From Desulfofustis sp. PB-SRB1 (GTDB taxonomy: Bacteria > Desulfobacterota > Desulfobulbia > Desulfobulbales > Desulfocapsaceae), in NCBI GenBank assembly GCA_016722945.1, contig JAEQMT010000059.1, positions 372,001-436,000 on the forward strand: a stretch of 64,000 nt of DNA. The letters run 5' to 3'. The notes beneath the pieces are model-generated. The model saw only the letters and a list, made by a program, of their open reading frames with translations, was not told the origin of the DNA and made no database searches. Below, piece by piece: positions 9,773 through 18,918 of this stretch (the stretch's first letter is position 1; the number at the start of each line of letters is the position of its first letter). Position numbers and translations under genes: made by a program.

Positions 9773-9842
9773 GTTCGTTACCAGGGTGAGGTGTCCATGT
9801 TCTAATGGCACATATGACATCCATCGAACCAGGAGCTGCTGC

Positions 9843-10790
9843 ATGGATATTGGAAGATTCACTTTTACTTGTTGCTTTGAATCCGAGGCGGTGCTGCCTG
9901 TTTTCAAAGGCTCGACGCTGCGCGGCGGACTTGGTCATGCCTTGAAGCGTGCCACCTGCGCCCTCCGCCAACAGGAATGCAGGAGTTGCCTGCTCAGAGA
10001 AAGTTGTGCCTATGGTTTTTTTTTCGAACAGAAAGGAGTTTCTCCATCATCATCCGGGGCAACGGGACCCGCATCCCGCCGCCCCCCTCCCTATATTCTG
10101 ATCCCCCCCGATGATACACATCGGCATTACCGGGCGGAAGACCAGTTTGTCTTCGATGTCTTGCTTCTCGGTCACGCGCTCAACTATCTTCCCCATCTGG
10201 TTGTTGCCGTCACAGAGATGGGTACGGGGGGCATAGGCAAGGGAAGTCGACAGGGGGAAGGACGTTTTCGTCTGGATTCGGTGCGGCAAGACGGCGAGGT
10301 GATTTACCACGGGGACACACTCAATGGCAGTCTCGCCCCTCGCCAGTTGCATCTCGAGCGGCCACCTGAGGGCACGATCGGCACACTTGCTCTGCTCTGC
10401 TGTACTCCGTTGCGGCTCAAACAGGACAACCATTTACAGGCGGAATTACCTTTTCATCGTCTGATCCGGGCCGCGCTCAGGCGTATTTCATCGCTGGAAG
10501 CGGCTTACGGCAACAGCGGAGAACCTTCGCTGGATTACCGCGGGCTGGTTGCCAGGGCTAAAAACGTTCACATTTCCTCATCAACCTGCCGCTGGCAGGA
10601 AATCGAACGGTATAGCAATCGCCAGAAGAGCACCATGTTAATGGGCGGTATAACCGGGCGTGTGACCTACCAGGGAGACGATCTCAGTGAATTTGTGCCG
10701 CTGTTGCGCTATTGCGAGACGGTACACCTGGGCAAGCAGACTTCCTTCGGGCTGGGCAGAATTACGCTGCAGATTGGAGACGAGCAGTGA
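9843..10790 (+). CDS. cas6: Cas6 CRISPR RNA-processing endoribonuclease
   Basis: 315-residue Cas6-family protein that would cleave the repeat RNA to release crRNAs. The N-terminal region carries the FKGSTLRGGLGHALKRATC block with a Cys cluster (CRSCLLRESCAYG). The C-terminal half matches the Cas6 C-terminal/DUF2276 pattern, with MLMGGITGRVTY and the glycine-rich LGKQTSFGLGRI loop near the end. The ATG at 9843 is chosen because CAGGAGCTG lies just upstream; 31 extra upstream codons look non-coding. It is first in the CRISPR transcription unit, and the next gene's GTG overlaps its stop by four bases. The catalytic histidine cannot be assigned by eye. Confidence 0.88.
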   Translation: MDIGRFTFTCCFESEAVLPVFKGSTLRGGLGHALKRATCALRQQECRSCLLRESCAYGFFFEQKGVSPSSSGATGPASRRPPPYILIPPDDTHRHYRAEDQFVFDVLLLGHALNYLPHLVVAVTEMGTGGIGKGSRQGEGRFRLDSVRQDGEVIYHGDTLNGSLAPRQLHLERPPEGTIGTLALLCCTPLRLKQDNHLQAELPFHRLIRAALRRISSLEAAYGNSGEPSLDYRGLVARAKNVHISSSTCRWQEIERYSNRQKSTMLMGGITGRVTYQGDDLSEFVPLLRYCETVHLGKQTSFGLGRITLQIGDEQ

Positions 10791-11905
10791 AAAATGTCCT
10801 GCTCGCCGTGGCCGGCCTATCCCCCCAGGTCATTACCGAGGCTCTCTATGCCTTACTCAGTGAAGGTAGGCAGCCGCACTGCGTGCAGATCATCACCACC
10901 CGACAGGGCAAGGACAGAGTGCTGGCCGGGCTCTTCGATCCCCAGGCCACCCGGCTCGCCAATCTGCTGGCGGACTTCGGCCTGGATACGAAACAACTCG
11001 ACCTGAGTCCGGCGAATATCCATACGCTGAAAAACAACGCCGGTGTCGAACTTGATGATATTATCAGCCCGGAAGATAACGAAGATCTGCTGCGGCTCTG
11101 TCTCGATCTTTCCTTCCACTACACCCGCGATAAGGACAACGCGGTCTGGTTCCTGGTGGCCGGCGGGCGAAAGACCATGACCTCCTGTCTGACACTCGCC
11201 GCCCAACTCTACGGTCGGCCCCAGGACCGGATTCTCCACGTCCTCGTTTCACCGGAATTCGAGGGGTGCCGGGAGTTCTGGTACCCACCTAAAGAACCGG
11301 TCACCATCCAGCTGACCGACGCCCAGGGGCAGCCGTTTTTTAAGCAGACTCGCTATGCGGCGATCCAGTTGATCACCATCCCCTTCGTCTCGGTTCGGGA
11401 GCGATTGCAGGAGGACCTACTCGATCAGCCGCGCACCCCGGCAGATCTGATGCAAACCCTGATCCGTGACCGCCCGCTCCTGCTCACCAACAACCTGACC
11501 GAGGGTAAGGTTGTGTTCGGAGGCTTGGAACTGGACATGCATCCCACCCGCCTGGCGATTTACGCCTTTTTTGCCGAACGAAAGAAGGAGTGTCGTTTGG
11601 ATCGCCCATGCGCCGGATGTGACACATGTTTTCTCGATGCATCCGAGATCGTCGCTTCGGAGAAGGTGTCGGCAATGTATCGGCGCATCCCCGGCGGCAG
11701 GCTGGTCGAAGAGATGAGTGATTCCGGGATTCGTGCCTTGTCGCGGGAAAACTTTCAATCTTACAAGTCAAAGATCAGGAGGGAGCTACTCGCCGCATTC
11801 GGTCAGAGCCGCCTGGCCGAACTGGAGATAGCCGCAGCCGGCTCCCGCCCCGACACCCGCTACGGCATCCGCCTGGACCGTCATCGTATCCGCATGGAGT
11901 GGTGA
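10787..11905 (+). CDS. Cas_NE0113-family CARF protein (ring nuclease-type, with C-terminal helical domain)
   Basis: 372-residue protein of the Cas_NE0113 family (TIGR02584/PF09623), listed in some databases as a CRISPR ring nuclease. The CARF part (residues ~1-170) starts with NVLLAVAGLSPQVITEALYAL and holds GGRKTMT at 126-132, a ligand-loop motif. The C-terminal part includes cysteines C269, C275, C278 and C281, which may bind a metal, followed by a basic helical region that could be a winged helix. The GTG start overlaps the cas6 stop (GTGA). It may bind or cleave cyclic oligoadenylate, or act as a cOA-responsive regulator of the locus. The family is secure; the activity is inferred. Confidence 0.82.
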   Translation: MKNVLLAVAGLSPQVITEALYALLSEGRQPHCVQIITTRQGKDRVLAGLFDPQATRLANLLADFGLDTKQLDLSPANIHTLKNNAGVELDDIISPEDNEDLLRLCLDLSFHYTRDKDNAVWFLVAGGRKTMTSCLTLAAQLYGRPQDRILHVLVSPEFEGCREFWYPPKEPVTIQLTDAQGQPFFKQTRYAAIQLITIPFVSVRERLQEDLLDQPRTPADLMQTLIRDRPLLLTNNLTEGKVVFGGLELDMHPTRLAIYAFFAERKKECRLDRPCAGCDTCFLDASEIVASEKVSAMYRRIPGGRLVEEMSDSGIRALSRENFQSYKSKIRRELLAAFGQSRLAELEIAAAGSRPDTRYGIRLDRHRIRMEW

Positions 11906-11906
11906 G

Positions 11907-13868
11907 ATGTCTTCTGAACTCAAGTTGATCACTGCCCTGGGAAATGAGCCGGATCTCATCCTCCAGTTTATCGATTTCTTCAATGGTGGTCAGCGGTTTA
12001 TCTACAATACCGAGGCCAATGCCATCCGAAACCATTTCCGTGGCAAGAAGCTCTCCTCGATTCATCTCATCTGCACCAGGGAAGAGAAGGTTCAAGTGGC
12101 TTTCAACGAGCTTTTGGAGAAAGTTCCGGTAGAGTATCCGGAGCTTGCCGGCCATATAAAAGAAATTCCTCTTCTTTGTGATGATATTTCCTGCCACAAA
12201 GATGACCATGTCATGCGAAGGGCCGTTTATGACCAGGTTAAGGCCTTGGCCGCCGAAAACCTGATCATTGCTTCCGGTGGCCGCAAAACGGTTACCAACC
12301 GCCTCATCGAGGCAGGACTCCTCTTTGGCTGCATGGGCTATCTTACCCTTACCGCACCTTACAACCAGCAGAAGCGTACGTTCTCCGAGTTTTTTAACCT
12401 CATCTGGACACCCACCCGACAATTTGCCGAAGAGCGACAGCGCAGCAGTTACAAGGGAGAGCTGGGCGATAACTTCAGGTCGCTGTATCTGCTGCCATTG
12501 ACCATTATAGATCGCCTTCGCACGGAAAAACTCGGCCTCGACCCTGCTCGGACGGAGGAAGAACGTGCCTGGTTACAAAGTCTGCCGAAAGCCGATCTGC
12601 ACTGCCATCTGGGCGGCGCCTTTGACCCCGGATTGCTGAAAAAATTGGCGACTGTTCTGCTGGATGATTTGCCTGTGCCATATCCGGAGCGACGAAAAAT
12701 CCGCGACCAATTGGAACAACTCCTCGACTGTTCACTGGCTGATCTACAACCCGATCATCTTATGGCCTTGGCCGGTGAGAATGCCAGCCATTGTCTGGTT
12801 GGCATGAAAGGTCTTGTCGCGAAAGTTGGTGTTCCTCAGCATTTACTCACAGCGGTTATGGTAGACGCGCTTACGGTGGAGCAGATCGAGCAGTTGGCCT
12901 GGAATGAACCTGCCCCGCACTCAAACAGCAACCGGCTTGACTGGTATATGGCCTGCGGCGACCTCGGGGGCTCGGCGCTACTGCAAAGCAAAAATACCTT
13001 ACGTCGAGCCCTTCGCTGGCTCATGGAGCAGTCTTTGAGCGAGAATGTGCAATTTCTCGAGGTGCGCTTTTCACCGGACAACTGCACTCGTGCCGGCTTG
13101 AGCATTTCCGAGGTGGTCGAGACCCTGCTCGATGAGGCCCACAGCTTCGTGTCAAATCACCCCCACCGGTTCAAGGTCAATTTTTTGATCATGGCCACGC
13201 GCCATAAAGAGAAAGCTGCCATGGCCGCCCATGTGGCGGCAGCGGTCACGTTCGGTCGGCCGGGAGGCGGCAGCGGGCCCGGAATCACCGGGTTCGATTT
13301 GGCCGGGCAGGAAGAAGACAACGATCCCCTGCAGTTTCAGGAACTCTTCATGCCACTGCACCACCATTTCATGAACATCACCATTCATGCCGGAGAAATG
13401 TCTTCAGAAGACAAGATCTGGCAGGCCCTGTATCTGTTTCATGCCCGGCGGATCGGCCATGGTTTGAAACTGGTAAAAAATCCGAAAATGATGGGATATA
13501 TCCGCGACCATGGGATCACCATCGAAATGTGCCCCAGTTCCAACCGTCAGACTAACCTGTTCCGCTTAAACGATGAAACGGCGGATAAAGGTGATGAGTA
13601 CCCCTTGAAAAAATATCTCGATTTCGGCCTGGCCGTTACCGTCAACACCGATAACCGGGGCATCTCACGCACCACTATGAGCAGGGAACTGTTACAGGCC
13701 GCAAAATTAAGCCCTCAGGGGTTGTCGCGCTGGGAGATTTTGCGTTTGATCAAAAACAGCTTCAAAGCCGCCTTTCTGCCCAAGGACGAGAAAGACAGGT
13801 TGTTGAAAGAAGTAGATAGGCAGATTTTCAGCCTGATTCTTGACGACTTTTTTCCGGAGGCTGGCTGA
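11907..13868 (+). CDS. cad1: CARF-adenosine deaminase fusion (Cad1-like type III effector)
   Basis: 653-residue fusion. Residues ~1-200 are a CARF-like sensor with GGRKTVT at 124-130, echoing GGRKTMT in the preceding gene. Residues ~225-645 are an adenosine/AMP deaminase-type TIM barrel. Its metal and catalytic motifs are present: LPKADLHCHLGG (H232, H234), TIHAGEM (H494, E497), RRIGHG (H518) and VNTDNRGIS (D582; the usual second Asp is N583). This matches Cad1, reported to turn ATP into ITP after binding cyclic oligoadenylate made by Cas10. The start follows the previous stop by one base, and the stop overlaps the next start (TGATG), coupling it to the Nudix gene. A cytosolic antiviral effector is the inferred role. 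Confidence 0.88.
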   Translation: MSSELKLITALGNEPDLILQFIDFFNGGQRFIYNTEANAIRNHFRGKKLSSIHLICTREEKVQVAFNELLEKVPVEYPELAGHIKEIPLLCDDISCHKDDHVMRRAVYDQVKALAAENLIIASGGRKTVTNRLIEAGLLFGCMGYLTLTAPYNQQKRTFSEFFNLIWTPTRQFAEERQRSSYKGELGDNFRSLYLLPLTIIDRLRTEKLGLDPARTEEERAWLQSLPKADLHCHLGGAFDPGLLKKLATVLLDDLPVPYPERRKIRDQLEQLLDCSLADLQPDHLMALAGENASHCLVGMKGLVAKVGVPQHLLTAVMVDALTVEQIEQLAWNEPAPHSNSNRLDWYMACGDLGGSALLQSKNTLRRALRWLMEQSLSENVQFLEVRFSPDNCTRAGLSISEVVETLLDEAHSFVSNHPHRFKVNFLIMATRHKEKAAMAAHVAAAVTFGRPGGGSGPGITGFDLAGQEEDNDPLQFQELFMPLHHHFMNITIHAGEMSSEDKIWQALYLFHARRIGHGLKLVKNPKMMGYIRDHGITIEMCPSSNRQTNLFRLNDETADKGDEYPLKKYLDFGLAVTVNTDNRGISRTTMSRELLQAAKLSPQGLSRWEILRLIKNSFKAAFLPKDEKDRLLKEVDRQIFSLILDDFFPEAG

Positions 13869-14485
13869 TGGCCACGGATGAAATAGTCTTGTGCCTGCAG
13901 CGTGATGATCTTGCCCATTTATTTGGCGGCAGACTGCCGCAGGGCGGCTTTGTCGGACCTGATCCCGAGAGGTTGCTGGCTTTGCGGCAATATTTTCTTC
14001 CCCGCCGTCAAGCCGAGGTGGACTGCTCTTATAAACAACTCATTCCCTACCAACTCTTCGGTTGCCAAGGCCGTTTCTTTGTCTATCAGCGGGGTGGCGG
14101 AGTGGGGGAAGGCCGGCTTGCGGGCCGGTTGTCGTTAGGGATCGGTGGCCATATTAACAGCGGTGACAGCGACGGCGGCTGCGTGACCCCAACAGCCTAC
14201 CAGCGTTCCCTGCTCCGGGAGCGAAATGAGGAGATGGTTGGCCCATTGAAGATCGACACCACCTTCCTTGGCTGGATCAACGACGATTCTGACCCGGTGG
14301 GTCAGGTGCACCTGGGCGCGGTACATCTGGGGCAGGTGACCGACCCCGCCAGTATCCGAATCCGAGCGCACGGGGAAGACCTGCACGCCCAAGGGTGGTG
14401 GAGTGGCGAGGAGATTGAAGCCCAGAAGGAATGTTTTGAAAAATGGTCACTCCTGGCCGTCGAACTGACCGTTTTGTTCACATGA
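13868..14485 (+). CDS. Nudix-type hydrolase coupled to the deaminase
   Basis: 205-residue protein resembling a Nudix subfamily recognised by FLPRRQAEVDCSYKQLIPY, a central SLGIGGHIN and a late INDDSDPVGQVHLGAVH. The Nudix-box core is RERNEE at 117-122, matching REUxEE except for Arg at the hydrophobic position. The spacing from the GIGGH glycine is longer than in canonical boxes, as is common in this subfamily. The ATG overlaps the deaminase stop by one base, so translation is probably coupled. Nudix enzymes hydrolyse nucleoside di- and triphosphates. Here the substrate might be the ITP made by the deaminase, or another nucleotide; this is inference. It is the last gene before a gap of about 370 bases. 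Confidence 0.72.
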   Translation: MATDEIVLCLQRDDLAHLFGGRLPQGGFVGPDPERLLALRQYFLPRRQAEVDCSYKQLIPYQLFGCQGRFFVYQRGGGVGEGRLAGRLSLGIGGHINSGDSDGGCVTPTAYQRSLLRERNEEMVGPLKIDTTFLGWINDDSDPVGQVHLGAVHLGQVTDPASIRIRAHGEDLHAQGWWSGEEIEAQKECFEKWSLLAVELTVLFT

Positions 14486-14852
14486 GCCAGGTGCTCAAAG
14501 GCAATAGGACAATCCGGGAAAAATATCGGATATGAGCGTTCATCAGGGTCAAGTTGCTGCCTGGGCCATGGTGTTTTTTTCCGGGGCGGTCGAGGCCAAT
14601 TCGTTCCTTTTCACTCAAGCCTGTCAGGGAGGTCGCCGTGAACATAGCCGGTCATACTGCTGAAAGCGATACGATGAACGAAGGTGGCATAATCTGTTTG
14701 AGATGATGCACCTGGTGCCGAAGCCGAGCCAACAAGTATTTGGCCAAGCCAATCTATCTGCAATGTTGCACATCTTGTCGACGCCTCGGGAAAAGGATAG
14801 GTTTACCGGTAAGCGATGAGAAACTATAGAGCAGTTCAATAAAGGAGGAGAC
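14486..14852. other. Gap between effector and cmr blocks
   Basis: No convincing gene in this stretch. A 42-codon open frame starting at 14532 has no good ribosome-binding site or recognisable sequence. The only notable element is the palindrome at 14759-14770. The gap probably holds the promoter of the cmr transcription unit. Confidence 0.45.
14759..14770. promoter_or_regulatory. Putative CRISPR operator, copy 2 (upstream of the cmr block)
   Basis: TGCAATGTTGCA, the exact reverse complement of the sites at 9761 and 25035. It lies 83 bases before the small open frame at 14853 and 178 before cmr1. The spacing to the first good ribosome-binding site resembles that ahead of cas6 (71 bases). TTGCAC within it could double as a -35 element. 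Confidence 0.55.
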
Positions 14853-14957
14853 ATGACCGACCCAACGGCAACGAAGATCGCCCTGGCCGGGCTGCCGCAC
14901 AATGCGGGGAAACAGATGAAGGAAGAAGATGGCGCAAGGAGGAAAACATGCCGGTAA
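14853..14957 (+). CDS. 34-residue open frame overlapping the cmr1 start
   Basis: A small frame with a near-perfect ribosome-binding site (AAAGGAGGAG, two bases before the ATG). It encodes MTDPTATKIALAGLPHNAGK and 14 further, largely charged residues. Its TAA (14955-14957) lies ten bases inside cmr1, so ribosomes ending here could reinitiate at cmr1, whose own AAGGAGGAAA site lies within this frame. It may be a leader peptide or the stub of a lost gene. No family is recognised. Confidence 0.4.
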   Translation: MTDPTATKIALAGLPHNAGKQMKEEDGARRKTCR

Positions 14958-16012
14958 ATATCGCTCGCTTTTACAAGCGGGAAAAATTTGAACTGGATTG
15001 CGAGACCATTACCCCCATGTTCCTTGGTAATGCGAGCCAGGAAACCGAGTTGCGCGCCGCTCCCTTCAAAGGACTGTTGCGATACTGGTGGCGAGTAGCG
15101 GAAGGGGCGAAATATCCATCCCCTGCTAAATTGCTCACGGCAGAGAACACGATTTTCGGCAGCCCAGACCAGGAATATGGCGGCAAAAGCCAGGTGACGG
15201 TGGAGGCAATGGCGCTCTCTTCACTGACTGCTATCAATGTAAATCTTCCTGACCCCGGCCTCGTTGCACATCCCGAGTGCGAAAGAACTGACGGACAAAC
15301 AAATCCATTGAACTACTTGGCAGGAATGGGTCTGATCCACTATAGAAAGGGAATTTTGCATAGTTATTTTGCGCCAGGCGAAAATTTTCGTCTACGTATT
15401 ACGGTTGGTAGTGGTGCTCAACGGGCAGTGCAGTCAACGCTTAGGCTCATTGATGCCTTCGGCGCTATCGGCAGCAGGAGCCGCAACGGCTGGGGCTGTT
15501 TTGCCTGGAACAAGGCCATGGATGTGTCCGGCCTTTCATTCAGGAAATTTATCGATGCCTTTGATCGTGACTATCCACACTGCCTTGGTGCGGACGACAA
15601 AGGCCTGCTTCTTTGGAAGACAAAGGATTCACGAACCACGTGGCAAGACTGTATGAAAGACCTGGCAGAGGTCTACATCAGCATACGGGCCGGAAGTCGC
15701 CAGAAAGGCATTCCAAAACTTGATGTGAACCTAGGGAACCCCCCTGAACGGCATCTCCTCGGCTATCCAGTAACAAACCACAATATCATGAAACCTGGAT
15801 GGGGCAGGCAAGGCCGCCACGCTTCCGCCCTCCGACTCATCGTCCGAAAGGAGACAGACGGCCATCGAGGATACATACTGCATCTGCCGCATCTGTTCAG
15901 TGAAGTGATGTGGCAAAATGGTACACAAGAACAGATCAAAATCTGGCAAAAAGTACACGTTACACTGGACAAGCTCTGCCGACGCGTGGTCACTAAGGAG
16001 GTGCGGTCATGA
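14948..16012 (+). CDS. cmr1: Cmr1, Cas7-family subunit of the type III-B complex
   Basis: 354-residue RAMP protein. The diagnostic N-terminal block TPMFLGNASQETELRAAPFKGLLRYWWR identifies Cmr1, here cited by position (residues ~21-49). SRNGWGCF at about residue 180 is the glycine-rich element. Cmr1 caps the target-RNA end of the Cmr complex. AAGGAGGAAA lies just upstream of the ATG. It overlaps cas10 by four bases (ATGA), so the complex genes are translationally coupled. Confidence 0.93.
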   Translation: MPVNIARFYKREKFELDCETITPMFLGNASQETELRAAPFKGLLRYWWRVAEGAKYPSPAKLLTAENTIFGSPDQEYGGKSQVTVEAMALSSLTAINVNLPDPGLVAHPECERTDGQTNPLNYLAGMGLIHYRKGILHSYFAPGENFRLRITVGSGAQRAVQSTLRLIDAFGAIGSRSRNGWGCFAWNKAMDVSGLSFRKFIDAFDRDYPHCLGADDKGLLLWKTKDSRTTWQDCMKDLAEVYISIRAGSRQKGIPKLDVNLGNPPERHLLGYPVTNHNIMKPGWGRQGRHASALRLIVRKETDGHRGYILHLPHLFSEVMWQNGTQEQIKIWQKVHVTLDKLCRRVVTKEVRS

Positions 16013-18918
16013 AACAGGAATTTACCCAGGATCTCGATTATTGGATCCATAAGACCAAGGTTTTTCTCCACGATCCGCCGGACAAGGCCATTCATATCCC
16101 CGGCCACGAGGAGCGGGCCAATGATATCTTGGCGGCCATGGGCCTTGTCGGTTCAACTCTCAGCAAGGAGGAGTACCAGGCTGCCGATGTCATCGCCTCG
16201 GGCATGGACCGGGCTTGCCTGCCAGGGTATGTACCTGATAACGAGAACAGAAACGGCGCCGTCGATTTTTATGAACAGCCCCAATTGACTCATCCCACCG
16301 GCGCCGACAGCGCCCTGCCGCTCAACCTGCCTGATGAATTCGGCACCACAAAGGCGGCGGCAGACTCCATCACCACTGCCATACAGGACCTGGTTAAGGA
16401 GGATTTGGGCTGCGAGGCCCGAAGCGGCAAAGGCCTTTCCGAGCGCCCCGAGTACCAGGGCAAGGAAACCGCCTTTGCGCCAGCCAGGTTCCACTATTTG
16501 CTTTTCATGCTGCGCCGTCGTCTGGCCAAGGAGAATGTGGGCGGACTTGGCGCGCTCTGGCATCGACTGCCGGCCGACACCCGTCTGCCCGATCACTCCA
16601 TCTGGCACCATTGCGGTCTGGTCTCGGCCCTTGCCTCATGTCAGAGACTTTCGGAACAGAACAAGGCCAGTCTGATGGTGTATGCCCTGACCCCGGTGCA
16701 GGATTTCGTGGGACGGGCGCGCAAACTGCGCGATTACTATTCCGGTTCCATTATCCTCTCCTGGTTGGCCTTCGAAGGGATCAAGGCCGTTATCCATCGC
16801 TACGGGGCCGACCATATTGTCTATCCCAGCCTGCACGGCCAGCCGTTGGTAGATGAACTACTGCAACAATGGGGCATGAAAGCGGAGTGGTTTGGGCCGC
16901 GAACTACCAAGGGTATTGCCTCCTTTCCCAACAAATTTGTGTGCCTGGTGCCAGCAGGTCAGGAGCGGGAAACCGCGGAGATCATCGAAGTTGCCATTGG
17001 CGGGGCCTGGCGGGAGCTGGGCAACAAGACCCTGGAGTTTGTGGCGGACAAAGTGGAAAAAATCGGCCTAGACGAATCCATTAGTCAACAATTCCACCGT
17101 CAGATGGATTCTTACTGGGAACACCATTGGACCGCCGCGCCGCTGATTAAAGGAACAGACCGGGCGGCGGTGGAGGAGTTGCTGCACAAGGGTTCGATTG
17201 ATCCAGCCTTTGAATTCTGGAAGGATGCGGATGAAATCTGGTCTTCCAGTGGCGAAGGCCCGCTCTACTCAGTCAGCCACCGGCTGGTGCAGGCGGGACT
17301 CGCCGCCGGTAAATCCCGCCGGGAAGATATGCGTCCTGCCGAAAAAGGCATTAAGTGCGACCTTTTCGGTGAATTTGAGATCCTCCATTATCACCATGCA
17401 GATCAGAGTGACAATAATCCCAAGCCTTCCGAAGATCCTTTTTGGCTCGATATTCGCTCGGCTTTCAGGGAGACCGCCGATTTTGGCACAAACGAACGGC
17501 TCTGTGCTCTCGGGATGGTGAAGCGGCTCTCCTACCGGGTCTGCAAGGAGATGAAAACACATCCGCTGCACCAGATGTTCAAGGATGCTGAAACCTTTCC
17601 TTCCAGCACCGAAATGGCCCTGCATGACTGGTGGCAACAGCTCAACAATCGAGCGGCTGACCCGGATGACCCGTACGCCCCGGCAATCGCCCAGGAACTT
17701 GCCGTCTATGACTGGCGCAAGGACCGGAGCAAAGCCGGGCGAAAGGTGGCTCAGTGGCTGCACGGGCTGAACGAGGAAAAAACGGTCAGGGAAAACGGCT
17801 GCGAAATTGAGACAATCGACCTGCGGAACGAGAAAGAAAAGGGGGCGGCCGACGAACTATTCAGGCTCCATCCGGTTAAAAACATCCATAAATATTACGC
17901 CGTGTTGATGATGGACGGCGACAGGATGGGCAAGCTGATCAACGGAGAAACCCTCGGTTCCACCTGGGGATCAGTCATACATCCCACCCTCTCCGGCAGA
18001 CTGCGGGGCAGCTTTGACGGGACATTCAAAAAATTCTGGGAAAAACGAATGCAGGAGCCCCGATTGATTTCCCCGGCGGTGCATGCGGCTATCTCCGAGG
18101 CCTTGGGAGATTTTTCCATACATACCGTCCCCGCCATCATGAAAAGATATCATGGGCACCTGATCTACGCGGGCGGCGACGACGTCTGCGCCGTGCTGCC
18201 TGCTTCCACGGCTCTGCTCGCGGCCCGGGACATTGCCAAAGCATATGGCCAGGGTTTTGTGCACATTGAGCCCTGTAAACAGCCGAAGCCCATCGAAGGG
18301 TCATGTCCAGAGGGACTGGAAGGCAAGCTCGGTGTACACCTGGGGCTGGGAGAGGATATTTCCATATCCGCCGGGATCATGATCGCACACCACAAAAAAC
18401 CGTTGGGTGGCGTCATCGACCGGGCCCACGCCCTGCTCAACATGGCAAAGAAGGAAGGAATCCACGGCGATGGCCGCAATGGTTTCGCCCTGGAAGTAGA
18501 CAAGCGCTCCGGAGGAGGCCGCACTTTTCTCTGTGGCTGGGATGAGGAAGTGAACGGTACGCCGCTACTGGACCACTTTCTGGCCACGGCCGAGGCATTG
18601 CGGCAAACCGAGGAAGCTGCCATGAGTTCCTCGCTTGCGTACCGGCTGGCTGCTTTTGAAGATGGGCTGGTTTCCTTGCGCGCCCACCATCCGGCGGAAC
18701 TGCGGCGATTTATCGTCAAGCAGCTTGACCGCTCGGGCCTCAACCGGGAGTTGTTGGAAGACCAAAAGAAGAGACAATTGGAGGAGATTGCCACCCATGT
18801 GGCGGCTCTGATCGAAAGAAAAGACCACGCGACTGACGGAAAAGAGAACGTGCCGTTGGAATCGCTTATCGTCGCCAATTTTATCGGTCATTGTCAAGAC
18901 CAAGGAGAGTATTCGTAA
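16009..18918 (+). CDS. cas10: Cas10/Cmr2, cyclic-oligoadenylate synthase subunit
   Basis: 969-residue large subunit of the Cmr complex. The N-terminus carries a short HD-type motif (KVFLHDPPDKA, H21-D22) typical of Cmr2, where DNase activity is variable. A Cmr2 N-terminal domain follows, including ALTPVQDFVGRARKLRDYYSG. The two Palm domains include MMDGDRMGKLING and the catalytic GGDD at 722-725 (YAGGDDVCAVLP). An intact GGDD means ATP can be polymerised into cyclic oligoadenylates once target RNA is bound. The locus carries at least three genes expected to sense or destroy that signal. Its stop overlaps the cmr3 start (TAATG). Confidence 0.95.
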   Translation: MKQEFTQDLDYWIHKTKVFLHDPPDKAIHIPGHEERANDILAAMGLVGSTLSKEEYQAADVIASGMDRACLPGYVPDNENRNGAVDFYEQPQLTHPTGADSALPLNLPDEFGTTKAAADSITTAIQDLVKEDLGCEARSGKGLSERPEYQGKETAFAPARFHYLLFMLRRRLAKENVGGLGALWHRLPADTRLPDHSIWHHCGLVSALASCQRLSEQNKASLMVYALTPVQDFVGRARKLRDYYSGSIILSWLAFEGIKAVIHRYGADHIVYPSLHGQPLVDELLQQWGMKAEWFGPRTTKGIASFPNKFVCLVPAGQERETAEIIEVAIGGAWRELGNKTLEFVADKVEKIGLDESISQQFHRQMDSYWEHHWTAAPLIKGTDRAAVEELLHKGSIDPAFEFWKDADEIWSSSGEGPLYSVSHRLVQAGLAAGKSRREDMRPAEKGIKCDLFGEFEILHYHHADQSDNNPKPSEDPFWLDIRSAFRETADFGTNERLCALGMVKRLSYRVCKEMKTHPLHQMFKDAETFPSSTEMALHDWWQQLNNRAADPDDPYAPAIAQELAVYDWRKDRSKAGRKVAQWLHGLNEEKTVRENGCEIETIDLRNEKEKGAADELFRLHPVKNIHKYYAVLMMDGDRMGKLINGETLGSTWGSVIHPTLSGRLRGSFDGTFKKFWEKRMQEPRLISPAVHAAISEALGDFSIHTVPAIMKRYHGHLIYAGGDDVCAVLPASTALLAARDIAKAYGQGFVHIEPCKQPKPIEGSCPEGLEGKLGVHLGLGEDISISAGIMIAHHKKPLGGVIDRAHALLNMAKKEGIHGDGRNGFALEVDKRSGGGRTFLCGWDEEVNGTPLLDHFLATAEALRQTEEAAMSSSLAYRLAAFEDGLVSLRAHHPAELRRFIVKQLDRSGLNRELLEDQKKRQLEEIATHVAALIERKDHATDGKENVPLESLIVANFIGHCQDQGEYS

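Noticed and set aside
16009-16080. Cas10 HD domain as a confident DNase
   Set aside because: Only the short LHDPP motif typical of Cmr2 is visible; a full HD nuclease site cannot be supported by eye, so no activity is claimed.
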